Below, in pieces: positions 31,469-42,390 of a DNA stretch of 64,000 nt (positions are counted from its first letter, which is position 1; each line of letters opens with the position of its first letter). Source of the DNA: Chamaecrista fasciculata (taxonomy: Eukaryota > Streptophyta > Magnoliopsida > Fabales > Fabaceae); NCBI GenBank assembly GCA_003254925.1, contig QANZ01011603.1, forward strand, positions 84,322-148,321. Direction: 5' to 3'. The position numbers were made by a program, and so were the translations under genes. Under the pieces are notes generated by a model that was given only the letters and a program-made list of their open reading frames with translations, ran no database searches and was not told where the DNA came from.

Positions 31469-34400
31469 TCATTGTCCAAACTGCAATTGTTGAGAATAAC
31501 CAACTAGCTTCTTAAGAAGAGGGACAAGGCCAATCAAAGCAATTTGAAGTTGTTCTGAACTATTTAATCGAATACTGATTTGTCCGGCTCCTCTGTTGTT
31601 CAAATTGGCACGGGCAATGAGGTTTGTATGCCGTCCAACTGGGATCTGTGATTGTACATTGCAGCCAACAGCAAGATCTCCATGCCAATCCATAACAGAT
31701 AGACCGAGAGTTGATAAGGAGCGTCCAAGAGGGTAATCTTTATCTCTCAACTGAGCCTCCAAACTGCCTCCATAAGCAACATCACCACGACCTGTCATTG
31801 CACCACCAGTTACTACCAACTTGAAACGTTGATTAGCAACCAATTTGTCTTCAAATTTTACTCCACCCGACAAAGAATCACCGAGGAGAGTAAATGAGAG
31901 ACCAGCAGTTGCCTTATTCCTCCTAAAATTACAAAATCTTGTCTCACTGCGTAATGTATAAGCTAAGTCCTTTCCAACAGTCTGCATGTCAAAACCTAAT
32001 GAGGTCGCTTTCCCTTTCCCATGCTTTATTGAACTGGCTACTTCCATCTGTACATTAGCATCCTTTTTATCCTTTGAAACCTGACCAGAGAAAGACAAAG
32101 GTATCTTGTCTTTAACAACAAACAATCTTTCTACATTTATTCCCTCGTATCCAACATCATGATCCCATCCATGAGTTTCAAGGACAGGTCTTACAAGCCA
32201 CTGGTTGGACGAATCAAGATAACGATACCGATGAGTGGGATTATCAGAATCAAAAGAAACAGGCAAGGCCAAATCTGGCATTGGAACAGGTACAGAAGCT
32301 GCACCGCCACTTTCTTCTTCTGCATTTTCACTGTAGTCACTCGGCAAATCTTTTGCAGATTCTGCCATCTTCTTCATCATCTTCCGTTGTTTTTTTTCTT
32401 CCTTCAATTGTTTCTTCATAAAAAGCTTTTCTCTGTACTCTAATTCATCAAAATACGCATTCTTCTGATATTTAGGCAGCTTTTCCAATTGGGCCTTTGT
32501 TAAAGGTTTGAATGGTGGCAACTCATTAAGTTCTATTTCATCCTCAGAATCAGATGACTCATCCAATTCATCGTCAGGGCTGTCCTCATCACCAAACTGC
32601 TCCTCTGGCAGCTTTATTTGTGGTCTTGACTGGAGAAGGGATGACAGAAGGAAAGGCAATGGTGGCACTCTAGCTCGAGCGGTATAAGGCTTTCCAGGTG
32701 GACTATCTTGCAACTTAAGAAGGGCATTTGCTTCGGCCAGAATTTTAGATGCAAATGACAGAAGCAACAAATGGGGTTTCCAAACCTGGCCATTTGGCAA
32801 CACTCTCTGGCCGGCCCTATTTGTTCTGCATGCAGAGTGATTCTCCACCAATGATACAGGATTCATCAGTCGCATATCTCCAGCTGCTTGACGAATTGCT
32901 TGCTGCACAACATGAGAACGTTGGGTGACAAACATGTCATAACTAGAAGCAGTACCGTTTGGACCATCAGGAGGGGCAGATGCTGCATGAGTCAGAACAA
33001 CAATAGCATTGAACCATATTGATGGCCCAAAAATCTCAGTAATTGTGCGTAAAAGAGGCATATCACTAAAGTCCCTGCTCTGCATGTCCAATCTATCGAG
33101 ATACAACACAATATCTGGTGGTGTTTTCTTGATAAAGCGCTTGACAGAGTGCAGTATCTTTTCATTATGTCTCTGGTCTGACCAGGGAGGTAGAAGGCCT
33201 GGTGTATCAATAACTCGTACCTTTATTCCCTGCACAGTTCCTACAATATCCTGAACTTTTTTGGTCCCCATACTAAAAGCATCAGTATTGAACTTAACCT
33301 CGTCAAAAATAGAATTGATGGTAGCACTTTTACCAACTCCAGTCTTTCCAAGAACCATTATTGTACAAGAGAAATCAAGTGGCTCCTGACCTGCAACTTC
33401 AAGCTGCTCAGCCATCGCACTAGCACGATCAAAACTAAATGCACCAACACGGCCCCCATTCCTCCCTCTAAGCTGCTCAGCCAGTCCTAGTCTATACAAA
33501 ACTTGTGCCACAACAACATTATGTGGTGTCTGCCCAAGCCTATGAGCAAGCCGCAAAAACTTCACTCTAATCATCTGAAGCTTTTCACGAGTCTCATCGT
33601 ACTCTTCAGCCTCAACATCCTCAATTTGTTGGAACTGTGAACCAGGTACGTTACCATTCACACGAGGAGGCTGTTGGACTACCCGAGGTGCTGGTTCTAA
33701 CAATGGTGCCGCCCGTCCAAGGCCAGCTGGATGGACAGGAGGCGGACCAATAGCAGCTGATTTTCCAGATGTGGAGCTAGGCTCAGCAGCAGATGGAATA
33801 TTCGACTCACTATTGATTTGAGTGGTTTGCTTCTCTTCCACAATCTTCTCCTGTATCTTTTCAGACTCCTCAACCACAGATGTGTTATCATGGCTCTCAT
33901 CAATATCTTTGTCATCTTCCTGAGATGGAAAATCTTCATTAGACCTTGCAATCAAGTCAACTGCATTGGCTTGAACACCTGGTATATTATCAGAAGAACA
34001 ACTTTCCAAAACGGATGAGTTTCCAGCACCAGGAGTCACTTCTCTGTTCTCCACAGATTCATGTAGGTAGGGAGAAGCTCTAACTAGTTCAGATGTTGCT
34101 TCGTTATCCTCTTCATGTGATTCAGCTTTGATTTCCATGACTCCATTCTCCATAGCTACTCCTTGTTTGTTCAACTCAGATACCTCCTTTCCACCATTCA
34201 AATCATTACCCACCAAAGGATCATCCTCAATATCATTTGATTCATTACATAATACTCCATCTTCCATCCCTCCAGAATCAATTCCATCCAAATGGACACT
34301 ATCAAGTCCCTTCCCATCGTTATCCACCCACTGGTTATCAGTTAATTCTGCATTTTCCTCCATATTTTTGCCAGGCTCATCAGCAACCTGACTAGTCGCC

Positions 34401-34645
34401 TCAAAGTTCTCCACCTCTAGTGCAGCATCAGGATTTTCATGGACCAAACTTGAAACCGGTGCATCAGGTGTGTCAATATGGTCATAGAAATTCTCTTGCG
34501 GATCCACTGACTGCTCATAAACCTCCTCTCCTTCCAAAACATTCAGTTTATCAGACTCTCCGTTAGTTTCCAGTGAAACCCCACCTTCCACTCTCTTCCC
34601 CTCTCCCTCCTCATATCCACGAAAAGTCTCAGCCCCATAATCCAT
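31469..34645 (-). CDS. TOC132: Chloroplast outer-membrane preprotein receptor GTPase, TOC120/TOC132 type
   Basis: Receptor of the TOC translocon. It binds transit peptides of cytosolic preproteins at the chloroplast or plastid surface and hands them to TOC75. The protein is 1058 aa, from a single coding exon. Residues 1 to about 345 form the acidic A domain, poor in order and rich in Glu/Asp/Ser. The conserved pre-GTPase block DETREKLQMIRVKFLRLAHR is near 350. The G domain has P-loop GKTGVGKS at 433-440 and DTPG at 480-483, then LTHA near 550. An acidic stretch (DEDSPDDELDESSDSEDE) lies near 682-703, a basic helix (REKLFMKKQLKEEKKQRK) near 735-755, and the membrane M domain from about 760 to the end. 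Length and the short A domain fit TOC120/TOC132 better than TOC159 (about 1500 aa) or TOC90. These receptors favour non-photosynthetic preproteins. All key GTPase motifs are intact. Confidence 0.95.
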   Translation of the reverse strand: MDYGAETFRGYEEGEGKRVEGGVSLETNGESDKLNVLEGEEVYEQSVDPQENFYDHIDTPDAPVSSLVHENPDAALEVENFEATSQVADEPGKNMEENAELTDNQWVDNDGKGLDSVHLDGIDSGGMEDGVLCNESNDIEDDPLVGNDLNGGKEVSELNKQGVAMENGVMEIKAESHEEDNEATSELVRASPYLHESVENREVTPGAGNSSVLESCSSDNIPGVQANAVDLIARSNEDFPSQEDDKDIDESHDNTSVVEESEKIQEKIVEEKQTTQINSESNIPSAAEPSSTSGKSAAIGPPPVHPAGLGRAAPLLEPAPRVVQQPPRVNGNVPGSQFQQIEDVEAEEYDETREKLQMIRVKFLRLAHRLGQTPHNVVVAQVLYRLGLAEQLRGRNGGRVGAFSFDRASAMAEQLEVAGQEPLDFSCTIMVLGKTGVGKSATINSIFDEVKFNTDAFSMGTKKVQDIVGTVQGIKVRVIDTPGLLPPWSDQRHNEKILHSVKRFIKKTPPDIVLYLDRLDMQSRDFSDMPLLRTITEIFGPSIWFNAIVVLTHAASAPPDGPNGTASSYDMFVTQRSHVVQQAIRQAAGDMRLMNPVSLVENHSACRTNRAGQRVLPNGQVWKPHLLLLSFASKILAEANALLKLQDSPPGKPYTARARVPPLPFLLSSLLQSRPQIKLPEEQFGDEDSPDDELDESSDSEDEIELNELPPFKPLTKAQLEKLPKYQKNAYFDELEYREKLFMKKQLKEEKKQRKMMKKMAESAKDLPSDYSENAEEESGGAASVPVPMPDLALPVSFDSDNPTHRYRYLDSSNQWLVRPVLETHGWDHDVGYEGINVERLFVVKDKIPLSFSGQVSKDKKDANVQMEVASSIKHGKGKATSLGFDMQTVGKDLAYTLRSETRFCNFRRNKATAGLSFTLLGDSLSGGVKFEDKLVANQRFKLVVTGGAMTGRGDVAYGGSLEAQLRDKDYPLGRSLSTLGLSVMDWHGDLAVGCNVQSQIPVGRHTNLIARANLNNRGAGQISIRLNSSEQLQIALIGLVPLLKKLVGYSQQLQFGQ

Positions 34646-34679
34646 CAGAAATCCTTATGATGCTTCAAACCCTAGTTTC

Positions 34680-35080
34680 ATTAAAAAAAAAAAAAAATCA
34701 GACACCCATTTCACCAAAGAATTTGTTTGAGAATTGGGGGGCGGGGGGCAGAAAGGAAGCATGAATATTCTTCAAATTATTCACAATCTTCAATAATGAA
34801 TTGAAATAGACACGACATATCTGACGTTAGAAACTGTAGACGCAATAAGCTACACAACCAAAAATTGAAGAAAAAAAAAAGAAAGGAAAGACAGAAAGAA
34901 AGATCTATAATTCTCTACGGTGCAAGGCTATGAAGCACAGAAACATTAAAAAGAAGAAAAAAAACATAAATTCCTAATCAATACGGCACCATCCAGACTT
35001 CCCTTAAAATTCAAAGATAGGCAGCGCTTTCGAACACAAACCAAAACACAAATACAGAGGATACAGAGCTTCGAACTTAC
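34680..35080 (-). other. Probable 5'UTR intron of the TOC gene
   Basis: On the minus strand, CGAGA is followed by GTAAGT (35080-35075), a good donor. A T-rich tract ending AAACTAG lies just before the ATG region. The upstream exon would cover about 35081-35215. Leader introns are known in related TOC genes. Exact borders are inferred. Confidence 0.5.
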
Positions 35081-35339
35081 TCTCGAAGTCGAAGAAACAA
35101 CGGTAGTCTGATACAAGGGTTCAAGCTTTAGGAGCAGTTTCGAACAGTGTTCACCGCAAAAAAGGAGCTTCCGATTTCGCAATGGCAGAGGATAGTGCTG
35201 TCGTCTCCGTCTCGACGCTAGGTAGAGAGACTGAAATGAATTGGGGATTTTGGGGTTGAAGGAAATGGAGAGAGAATGGCTTGGTAGAGTGAATGAGATA
35301 AAGGGTTCTGATTTCTGAATTAAAAGTTTGGTTAAATCA

Positions 35340-35664
35340 ACAAATTAGTCCTAAAAAATTTGTAAGATTTTACAATAATTATCTTTCAAGAAATGTAATT
35401 ATAACTAATTTTATTATTTTGTTAGATATTATTATATTAATTTAGATTAAATAATAAATATATTTCTTAATATTAAAACATTAAGTATCATTTTAGTAAA
35501 ATTTATAATTATATTACATATTAATTACTATCCGTAAAAAAAATAAATTGAATTAAAAATTTTGTTTTTAGAAGCGGAGTTGATAAATTTCTCATAATTT
35601 TGTAATTATATTTTATTTATAATTATTTTTATATATAAGAAAAACCAAGATTTTATTAATTAAA
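35340..35664. other. AT-rich region upstream of the TOC gene
   Basis: Very AT-rich, no gene, no clear element. Confidence 0.5.
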
Positions 35665-36210
35665 AATAATGGTCAAAGGGTCATTTTGGTCCTAAATATA
35701 TGCCCTAATGTTCATTTTGGTCAATTATGTTTTAAAATGTTCAAATTGGTCCTAAATGTTTGCAAAATGATTCATTTTGATTCTAAATATTAGTAAAATG
35801 TTTCATTGTGATATAAAACTATTGAATTTAGTCATATTTCTCTCGTCTTTCATTTCAAATTCAAATGACTTGTTAAGAGGAACTCGTAGCTCTGAATTCG
35901 TCGCATTCGAATTTGAAACGAAAGAGATATGATCAGTTTTGTTTGTTTGACCATTAAACGAGCGATTTACTTTCACAACCGATTTGACCTCGTTTGCTGA
36001 GGGCTCCAACTGGATAGAGAAAGTACTCTTCGAGAAAAATACGTAGCTCTAAACTCGTCACGTTTGAACTTGAAACAAGCCATATTCAATAGTTTAGGAC
36101 CAAAATGAAACATTTTACAAACATTTAGGACCAATTTGAACTTTCTAAGACATAATGGACCAAAATGAACAATAAGACATACATTTAGGATAAAATGACC
36201 CTTTAACCAA
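35665..36210. mobile_element. Fold-back element, family B, copy 2
   Basis: Left arm GGGTCATTTTGGTCCTAAAT is mirrored by right arm ATTTAGGATAAAATGACCC. Inner arms (ATTGAATTTAGTCATATTTC and its reversed partner near 36065-36100) also pair. The core AAACGAAAGAGATATGATCA and CCGATTTGACCTCGTTTGCT match family B copy 1 in reverse orientation. No genuine gene. Confidence 0.75.
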
Positions 36211-36570
36211 AAATAATAGGACAAGCTAAATAATATCTAGCCTTTTTTTTTTTAACATAATAATATCTAGACTGATTCATATCTAATCATCAAGATCTTG
36301 TAAGATAGCAATTAAAGATATTAAGTTCAGACCAAATCCTAAAAAATTAAGCGAATAAATGGAAACGTAATGTGTTTTTTAATTGATCAAAACAATAAAT
36401 TATACATTTTTTATTATTATTTTCTAAAATTTTGGTTGTCGAATGTTTCTTACAATTTAAATAAGTCTAATATATTTATATTTATATTTAATTATTTTGT
36501 TAGATATTTAGATTTAATAATAAAACACTGTGTGTCATTTTAACTTATAATCAAATCAAATTTATTTTTA

Positions 36571-36794
36571 AATCTCAATTAATATCTATAATAAAAAAAG
36601 AGATATAATTATATTTTTAAAAAATCACTTTTTAAGTTATTATTATTATTTTCCATTTACAATTGTATTTTTATTATTAATAAATCTCAATTAATATTTA
36701 TAATAAAAAAAGAGATATAATTATATTTTTTAAAAATTAGTTTTTAAGTTATTATTATTATATTCCATTTACAATTGTATTTCTATTATTAAAA
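36571..36794. repeat. Two-copy tandem repeat, period about 112 bp
   Basis: AATCTCAATTAATAT...AAAAAAAGAGATATAATTAT followed by a CCATTTACAATTGTATTT string occurs twice in succession (starts 36571 and 36683) with few differences. Confidence 0.85.
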
Positions 36795-37633
36795 TAACAA
36801 CAAGATTTTGTTAATTCCTTCGAATTTTTGTAATTTTATTTCAATTTGGTTAAATTATTTTTCACTCAACAAAATTTGATATTTTTAAAAATAAAAAACC
36901 AATCACAGATGTATAAAGATCTAGTTAACAAATATAAAGAATGGTAATTGATCATTGATAAGAACTAACAAATTAATTCAATTTAGGTGTTAAAAAAAAC
37001 AAATTAATTCAATCTAAAAGTTAAGTTTTAACTTTTTTTCAATGAAATTATACGCTTAGCAAACTAGCAACCATGTTTGATTTTTTTTTTTTTCCCAGAA
37101 GCAACCATGTTTTATTGGTCTTCCGCAAAGTAGACCATTTTTGTTTTTGTCAAAATTATAGGAATTTTTATATTATTTAATACGAATATTAATTGATATT
37201 TGCATTTTAAATATATTGACTGATTTTATTGTTTATTTTTATTATTAAATAATTTATAGATTAAAAAAAATCTTAAATTTTAAAAAGTAACAAAAGGCTA
37301 TTTGAACTTCCATTAATTTTTTGAAAAATAATTCGTTTTGTTAAAATTTTCATTAAATTTTTTTTCCCTTTTTTATGGCTAATTTTAATTACAATAATAA
37401 TTTATTTTTGGTTTGTAAAATTATTAAAAAAAATTCACTTTTTTGAATAAAAATCTTAAGAAAGGGGTTGTTTATGCAAAATTAAAAGTTTAAGGATCTT
37501 TTTGTAATTAAAAGGTTTTGTTTTTTCGCACAATAACTAAAGTTCAATAGGATATTTTTGTAATTTAATCTATATTATCATAATTAAGAAGAATCATTGC
37601 AATAATCTTCACATTCATCCTTAATATGTATCC
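36795..37633. other. AT-rich intergenic region
   Basis: Nothing recognisable beyond poly-A and poly-T tracts and low-complexity sequence. Confidence 0.5.
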
Positions 37634-37825
37634 CTAATTATGAATTTCATCATCATCCCTATATGCTGAGTTCCCCAATCCCTGTATTTCATCTCTGTCA
37701 TATGGAGGATCACCAGAAGCAATATTTAATGGCTCCTTAGTCAGGTTATTCCTAATTACACAATTAATCTCCAAATCTTCAGACTTAAATTCAGCGCTAT
37801 GATTCAAAATCTCATTACTTTGGGT
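37634..37825 (-). pseudogene. Short acidic open frame, possible gene relic
   Basis: Sixty-three open codons without a start methionine, bounded by stops. The translation is rich in Asp and Glu (for example NHSAEFKSEDLEI, ASGDPPYDRDEIQGLG, AYRDDDEI). It lies a few hundred bases downstream, on the same strand, of a fragment resembling the TOC leader (38152-38276). It could be a remnant of a TOC-like acidic domain, but no residue-level match to the intact gene is convincing. Confidence 0.25.
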
Positions 37826-38151
37826 TTAGATTCTGAATAAGATTCAGAATAATGGAATGCTTATTTTGGTGATGTTGGAATTTGTCTTTCTGGTGTTGCT
37901 ACTATTTTCTGAAATGGGAAATAATGAAAGAGGAATTAAACTGCTCACAATTTCTATAATGATGAACGAAGAATAGAAAAAGATAATCATACTCTAAAAC
38001 ATGGGAATATTGATGAAAATACTATTAGTTGATGCTGATAGTCATTGGATCAACAATTTCTTCAAAGAGAGCAAAGTGACGCATTTCAAAGTTTATGAGA
38101 TAAAATATTAAAATGAAATAGTGTGATAGTTTAAAGATGTATAGTGTAATT

Positions 38152-38276
38152 TCCTTAAAAAAAAAATGGGACTCCCATTTAATTTGTATGAGAAGTGGGG
38201 GGCAGGAAGGATAGACGAATATTCTTCAGATTATACACAAGCTTCAATAAATGAATTGAAATAGACACAATATATA
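38152..38276 (-). pseudogene. Fragment resembling the TOC gene leader
   Basis: It parallels 34680-34817, in the proposed leader intron of the TOC gene: a poly-A tract, CCCATTT, GGGGGGCAG, GAATATTCTTCA, then CTTCAATAAATGAATTGAAA and TAGACAC. No coding sequence is retained directly beside it. With 29970-30470 this is the second piece of a TOC-like gene near the intact one. Confidence 0.65.
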
Positions 38277-38281
38277 TATAT

Positions 38282-38802
38282 GGCTTAAGTGTAATTTTGG
38301 TCCCCTAATTTTCGCAAAGGTCTCAATTTGGTCCCCTAACTTTTTTTGTTGCAATTTTGGTCCCTTAATTTTCGCAAAGGTCTCAATTTGGTCCCCTAAC
38401 TTTTTTTGTTGCAATTTTGGTTCCCTAACTTTCGCAAAGGTCTCAATTTGGTCCCCTAACTTTTTTTGTTGCAATTTTAGTCTCCTAACTTTTGAAAACG
38501 TCTCACTATTGGTCCCAAGTGCACTTTTTCCATCCATTATTTGTCGTTAGTGCCGATCTGACAGGCTGAGTTGGCTGATGACATGACAAATATGGGTGAA
38601 GTGGATTAAAAAAGGATCATTATGCAGAGACGTTTTCATGACTTGGAAGTACACTTGGGACCAATAGTGAGATGTTTTCAAGAGTTAGGGGACCAAATTG
38701 AGACTTTTGCGAAAGTTAGGGGACCAAAATTGCAACAAAAAAAGTTAGGGGACCAAATTGAGACCTTTACGAAAGTTAGGGGACTAAAATTGCACTTAAG
38801 CC
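38282..38802. mobile_element. Fold-back element with 60-bp tandem units
   Basis: Ends GGCTTAAGTGTAATTTTGG and its mirror AAAATTGCACTTAAGCC; flanks TATATATAT on both sides (9 bp, low complexity). The left arm holds three successive 60-bp units (TTTCGCAAAGGTCTCAATTT...). The right arm holds about two, in reverse. The centre, about 38530-38600, is unique (GTTAGTGCCGATCTGACAGG). Confidence 0.8.
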
Positions 38803-38961
38803 TATATATATATCTCTTATATTATATGGCTCCACCCCTTTTCAGGTCGTCTATGTTTAAAACTATAGTCTATGAAATTAAAAATAAGAGAAAATTTACT
38901 ATTTGGTTCTTTCTTTACTAAGTTAACAATTTAGTCTCTTATTTATTTTACATACATATTT

Positions 38962-38982
38962 GCGTGCCCTAAACGGGCACGC
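38962..38982. repeat. Perfect GC-rich hairpin
   Basis: GCGTGCCC, a 5-base loop TAAAC, then GGGCACGC. The right arm (CGGGCACGCAAAACACC) is repeated at about 38997-39013. It stands out in AT-rich surroundings. Its function is unknown. Confidence 0.7.
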
Positions 38983-39013
38983 AAAACACCTAGTAACGGG
39001 CACGCAAAACACC

Positions 39014-39594
39014 ACCTAGTATATATATAGGTTTCCCTCTATCTAGTTTCTTTCTGTAAATTATACTCTCTTTCTGTCTCTCTCTCCTTCTCTCATTCAA
39101 GAGCTGACACTGTAATTGAATGCATATGTATGTCCGTTTTGGTTGATAATGCAAAGCAAAAGCCTTTTCATTCTCTTATGGTATTCAGAGGCTGTTGAAT
39201 CGATTCATTATCTCACACCATAGAGAATCAATCATAGATCTAACATTTTTCTTTCTTTCTTTCTTTCTTTCTCATGAAGGAATAAGTGAAACAGAGAGCT
39301 TCTTGGACAAGAAATTGATCTACCAAGATTAAGATCGGACGGTTAAAATGCTGCCACATTTACGAATACTATGAGATACACTGACGTGGTGGATGAGAAT
39401 TTGAGAAGCAGAAAAGAAATCTCAGCCGTCCATAAAAATGGTAAGTAATAATGGTCGATCAACGGTGCGGACGCTGTGTATAATATTGCATCACGTGAGT
39501 TGTGAGTTATGTGACCTATAGCCTATAGGCTGCTGTAGTAGGGTAAGCTACTAACCTGTAATATTATTTATATTTATATAAATTAAAAAATAAA
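39014..39594. other. Intergenic, no gene seen
   Basis: Pyrimidine-rich 39040-39100 and 39240-39280, then mixed sequence with a CACGTGAG motif near 39493. No open frame is supported. Confidence 0.5.
39247..39273. repeat. (CTTT)n microsatellite
   Basis: About six successive CTTT units, in a transcribed-looking pyrimidine-rich region without a gene. Confidence 0.9.
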
Positions 39595-40018
39595 GGCCAA
39601 AGTCTCAAATTGGTCCCTTATCCTTCATTTGTTTCATATTGGTTCTATATGTTTTCATGATGTTTCAAATTGATTACAAAAATATTTTCAAAATGCAATT
39701 TGACCAATTCGTCGCATTTATACTTCAAACGAGAAAGATATGATTAATTCTACTTATTTAACCGCAAAATGAGTTACCCAGTTTCGAGACTCAATTTGAT
39801 ATTGTATGTTGATGGTCTCAAAATACTTGTTAAAAAAACCCATAACTCTTAATTCGTCGTATTTGAGTTGAAATAAGGGAAATATGACCATATTAAGTAT
39901 TTTTTAGAACAGTTTGAAATATTATAAAAATATGTAGGACCAATAGAAAACAAATGAAAAATAAGAGACCAACTCGAAACTTATCTCGTACATAAGGGAT
40001 GAATTTGAGACTTTGGCC
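39595..40018. mobile_element. Fold-back element, family B-like, copy 3
   Basis: Arms GGCCAAAGTCTCAAATTGGT and reversed GAATTTGAGACTTTGGCC. The inner region includes AATTCGTCGCATTTATACTT and GAGAAAGATATGATTAATTC, related to family B. Non-coding. Confidence 0.72.
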
Positions 40019-40032
40019 AAAATTAAAATATT

Positions 40033-40377
40033 GGCAAAAGTACTATTTTCGTCCCCAGACTTCACACCAAAAGTCAATTTCGTCCTCAATCTTTGACATT
40101 TTTGTAAATTTTATCCTTTGACTAACTTCTTTTAATAAATTAACGACAGTCTGCATACAGTTTTTCAATCTGAGTTAGGATTTGAGTTTCTTTTTCTATA
40201 AATTTTACATTATATATCGTTAGACACATAGATTTTGTCATTAATATTTGGTTAAAATAAGAGCAAATAATAAAATTGACTAAAATGTGAAAGATTAGGA
40301 ACGAAACTGACAAAAAAAAAATTTGAGACAAAATTAACGCAAATATAAAGTTTGGTTACAAAATAAGTACTTTTGCC
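40033..40377. mobile_element. Fold-back element, family A, copy 2
   Basis: Ends GGCAAAAGTACT and AGTACTTTTGCC. The central AAATTAACGACAGTCTGCAT and GAGTTAGGATTTGAGTTTCT match family A copy 1. It lies only 14 bp from the preceding fold-back. Confidence 0.78.
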
Positions 40378-41793
40378 TTGAAATATTAGTCTGTTCTATC
40401 AATAATGCAGGCTATAGGATTTAGGGTTCACTTGTTAGCTTTGTTTGTGGCTGTGGGATTAGAAATGAGAAAGAAAGGGGGTGATGGATAAGTAGTAAGT
40501 TGCTTAAGAATGAAGAGACTATCAACCAAATCTTCAACATTCCTATTTTAGATGTATTGATTCAAATAAAATAATGCGACAGACTCACACACACGACAAG
40601 TTTGGTGTAGCATTTTAGTTTGTGATGCCAACCTAAACACAAGATTCGATATTTGTATTAATCAACTCCAAAATTAAAATTTCAGATTAAATTTGTTAAA
40701 TGAAATTGCTTCAATAATATATTATCTTTTATTTTAGTTCCTAAACATTTTAAATCTCATATTTATTAAACCAATAATTATTTAGTTAGTATTAACAGGA
40801 TACATAATTTAAAGCGTTTTAAAATACTTATTTTACACTTTTCAATTTTAAATGAGGCCAAAATAAAATTGTTATTTTGTGAAAATGAAGATAGTTGAAT
40901 CATTAGAAAATTGTCAAAACGAGACCAATCTATCAACTTAATAATAATAAATAATAATAATAAAAAGGTACGACCCGATCCAAAGAAAATGACACATTTT
41001 AGTAAACAAGTGGTGGTGGTGGTGGTTATATTCGGCACGTGCCAACCTTTTTTACAAATAATTTATCTATTCTTTTTAATTTTATCAATACAAAATGATC
41101 AGACTTTTTTTATCAAGCAGTTTGAACTTTGAAGAATTAGACACATTTTTTTTTGTATTTAAATTGTGTATATGCGAAAAAAATATACATTTGTTTATGG
41201 TATTAAACTTGGTTTTTCATTGGACTTTTACATGACTTTTTAAATTTGTTGATAAAAATTAATATTTGACATAAAATAATTCAACAATGAATAATACCGT
41301 ATGGATGTGTTGTTTGATGATTGAGGATCAAAGAATGAAATCAATTATATATTATTCGAATGAAAATAATGTTTATTTTCATTTGTTTTATTTTTTATTA
41401 TATTATACCTTTTAGAATAATAAAAAATTATAAATTATACATTGAATATTTATTTTTAATTTTATATATATAAGTTATATTTCAGGTTTTTCTATGTTAA
41501 AAAATAAATAAAAAGAGTTAGAGTTGATAAGACCAGCCTTGAAAATATATAGGATCAAGTTTGGTTAGGTTACGAACATCACGACGAGGACCATGATATT
41601 CTTAACTAAATTAAACTGATTTGACTAAATTAAATTAAACTAAACTAAATTAAAATTGAACTAAATCGAACAATAAATAATTTAATTTAATTTAAAATGA
41701 AATAACTTGATTTGGTTAATAATTTAAACAATTAATCAAACCAAACCGCCAATATTTGTTTATCTTTTTTTCTATTATTCTTTTATTATACTA
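40378..41793. other. AT-rich intergenic region
   Basis: No gene supported. It includes a (GGT)n run at about 41012-41027, AAT repeats at about 40940-40965 and many short direct repeats of the AACTAAATTAAA type at 41610-41700. Confidence 0.5.
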
Positions 41794-42372
41794 TGTTATT
41801 AAAATCGGACCGGAAAGTGATCTGGATAGACCTTCAGGTCACGGGTTGATTAGTTCAATCAGTTGGACTGACGATTGAATCGAATGATGTCATAAATATA
41901 TAAATAAAATAAATAGTAATTATTTTAAATATAAATATTCTATAATCGATAAAATATAACTATAAATTTTATATAACAATAAAATATACTCGTGAATCCA
42001 TAATTTCATTGTCCTACATAAATACAATATACAAAAGTCACAATATAAATAATTATTAGGTTACTAAAAATGAATTTTTTTCATTGTTTTAATAGGTTTA
42101 CAATATTTTCTATTGAGTTTGATATTATTTTTTTTGCATTTGACTCGCAAAATCAAAAAAAAAAAAGCTTAAAAAATGATTTTTCATAACAGTGGTTATA
42201 TATGATCAATGGTTACATCCGGTCATGGTTATATATGATCACTGGTTACATCCGGTCAGAAGCGATTTTAGGCAATCAAATCTTCAAAATGGTCCCATGG
42301 TCCAAACTGAACCGCCTTCACCCTCGGGTCCCGGTCGGACCGGTTCGACCGTCCGGTCCGAGTTTTATAACA
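41794..42372. mobile_element. Non-autonomous DNA element with TGTTATTAAAATCGGACCGG ends
   Basis: Left end TGTTATTAAAATCGGACCGG is mirrored by CCGGTCCGAGTTTTATAACA at the right. A tandem pair of TGGTTATATATGATCA...TGGTTACATCCGGTCA units lies at about 42193-42258. The GC-rich right part (CCCGGTCGGACCGGTTCGAC) contrasts with its surroundings. No transposase. Confidence 0.6.
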
Positions 42373-42390
42373 GTGGTTATATATGATCAT

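Noticed and set aside
38244..38921. Repetitive peptide frames (GDQIETFAK, PKLQQKKL repeats) on both strands
   Set aside because: They are translations of the 60-bp units of a fold-back element; the same sequence gives the same peptide on opposite strands, so it is structural and not a gene.
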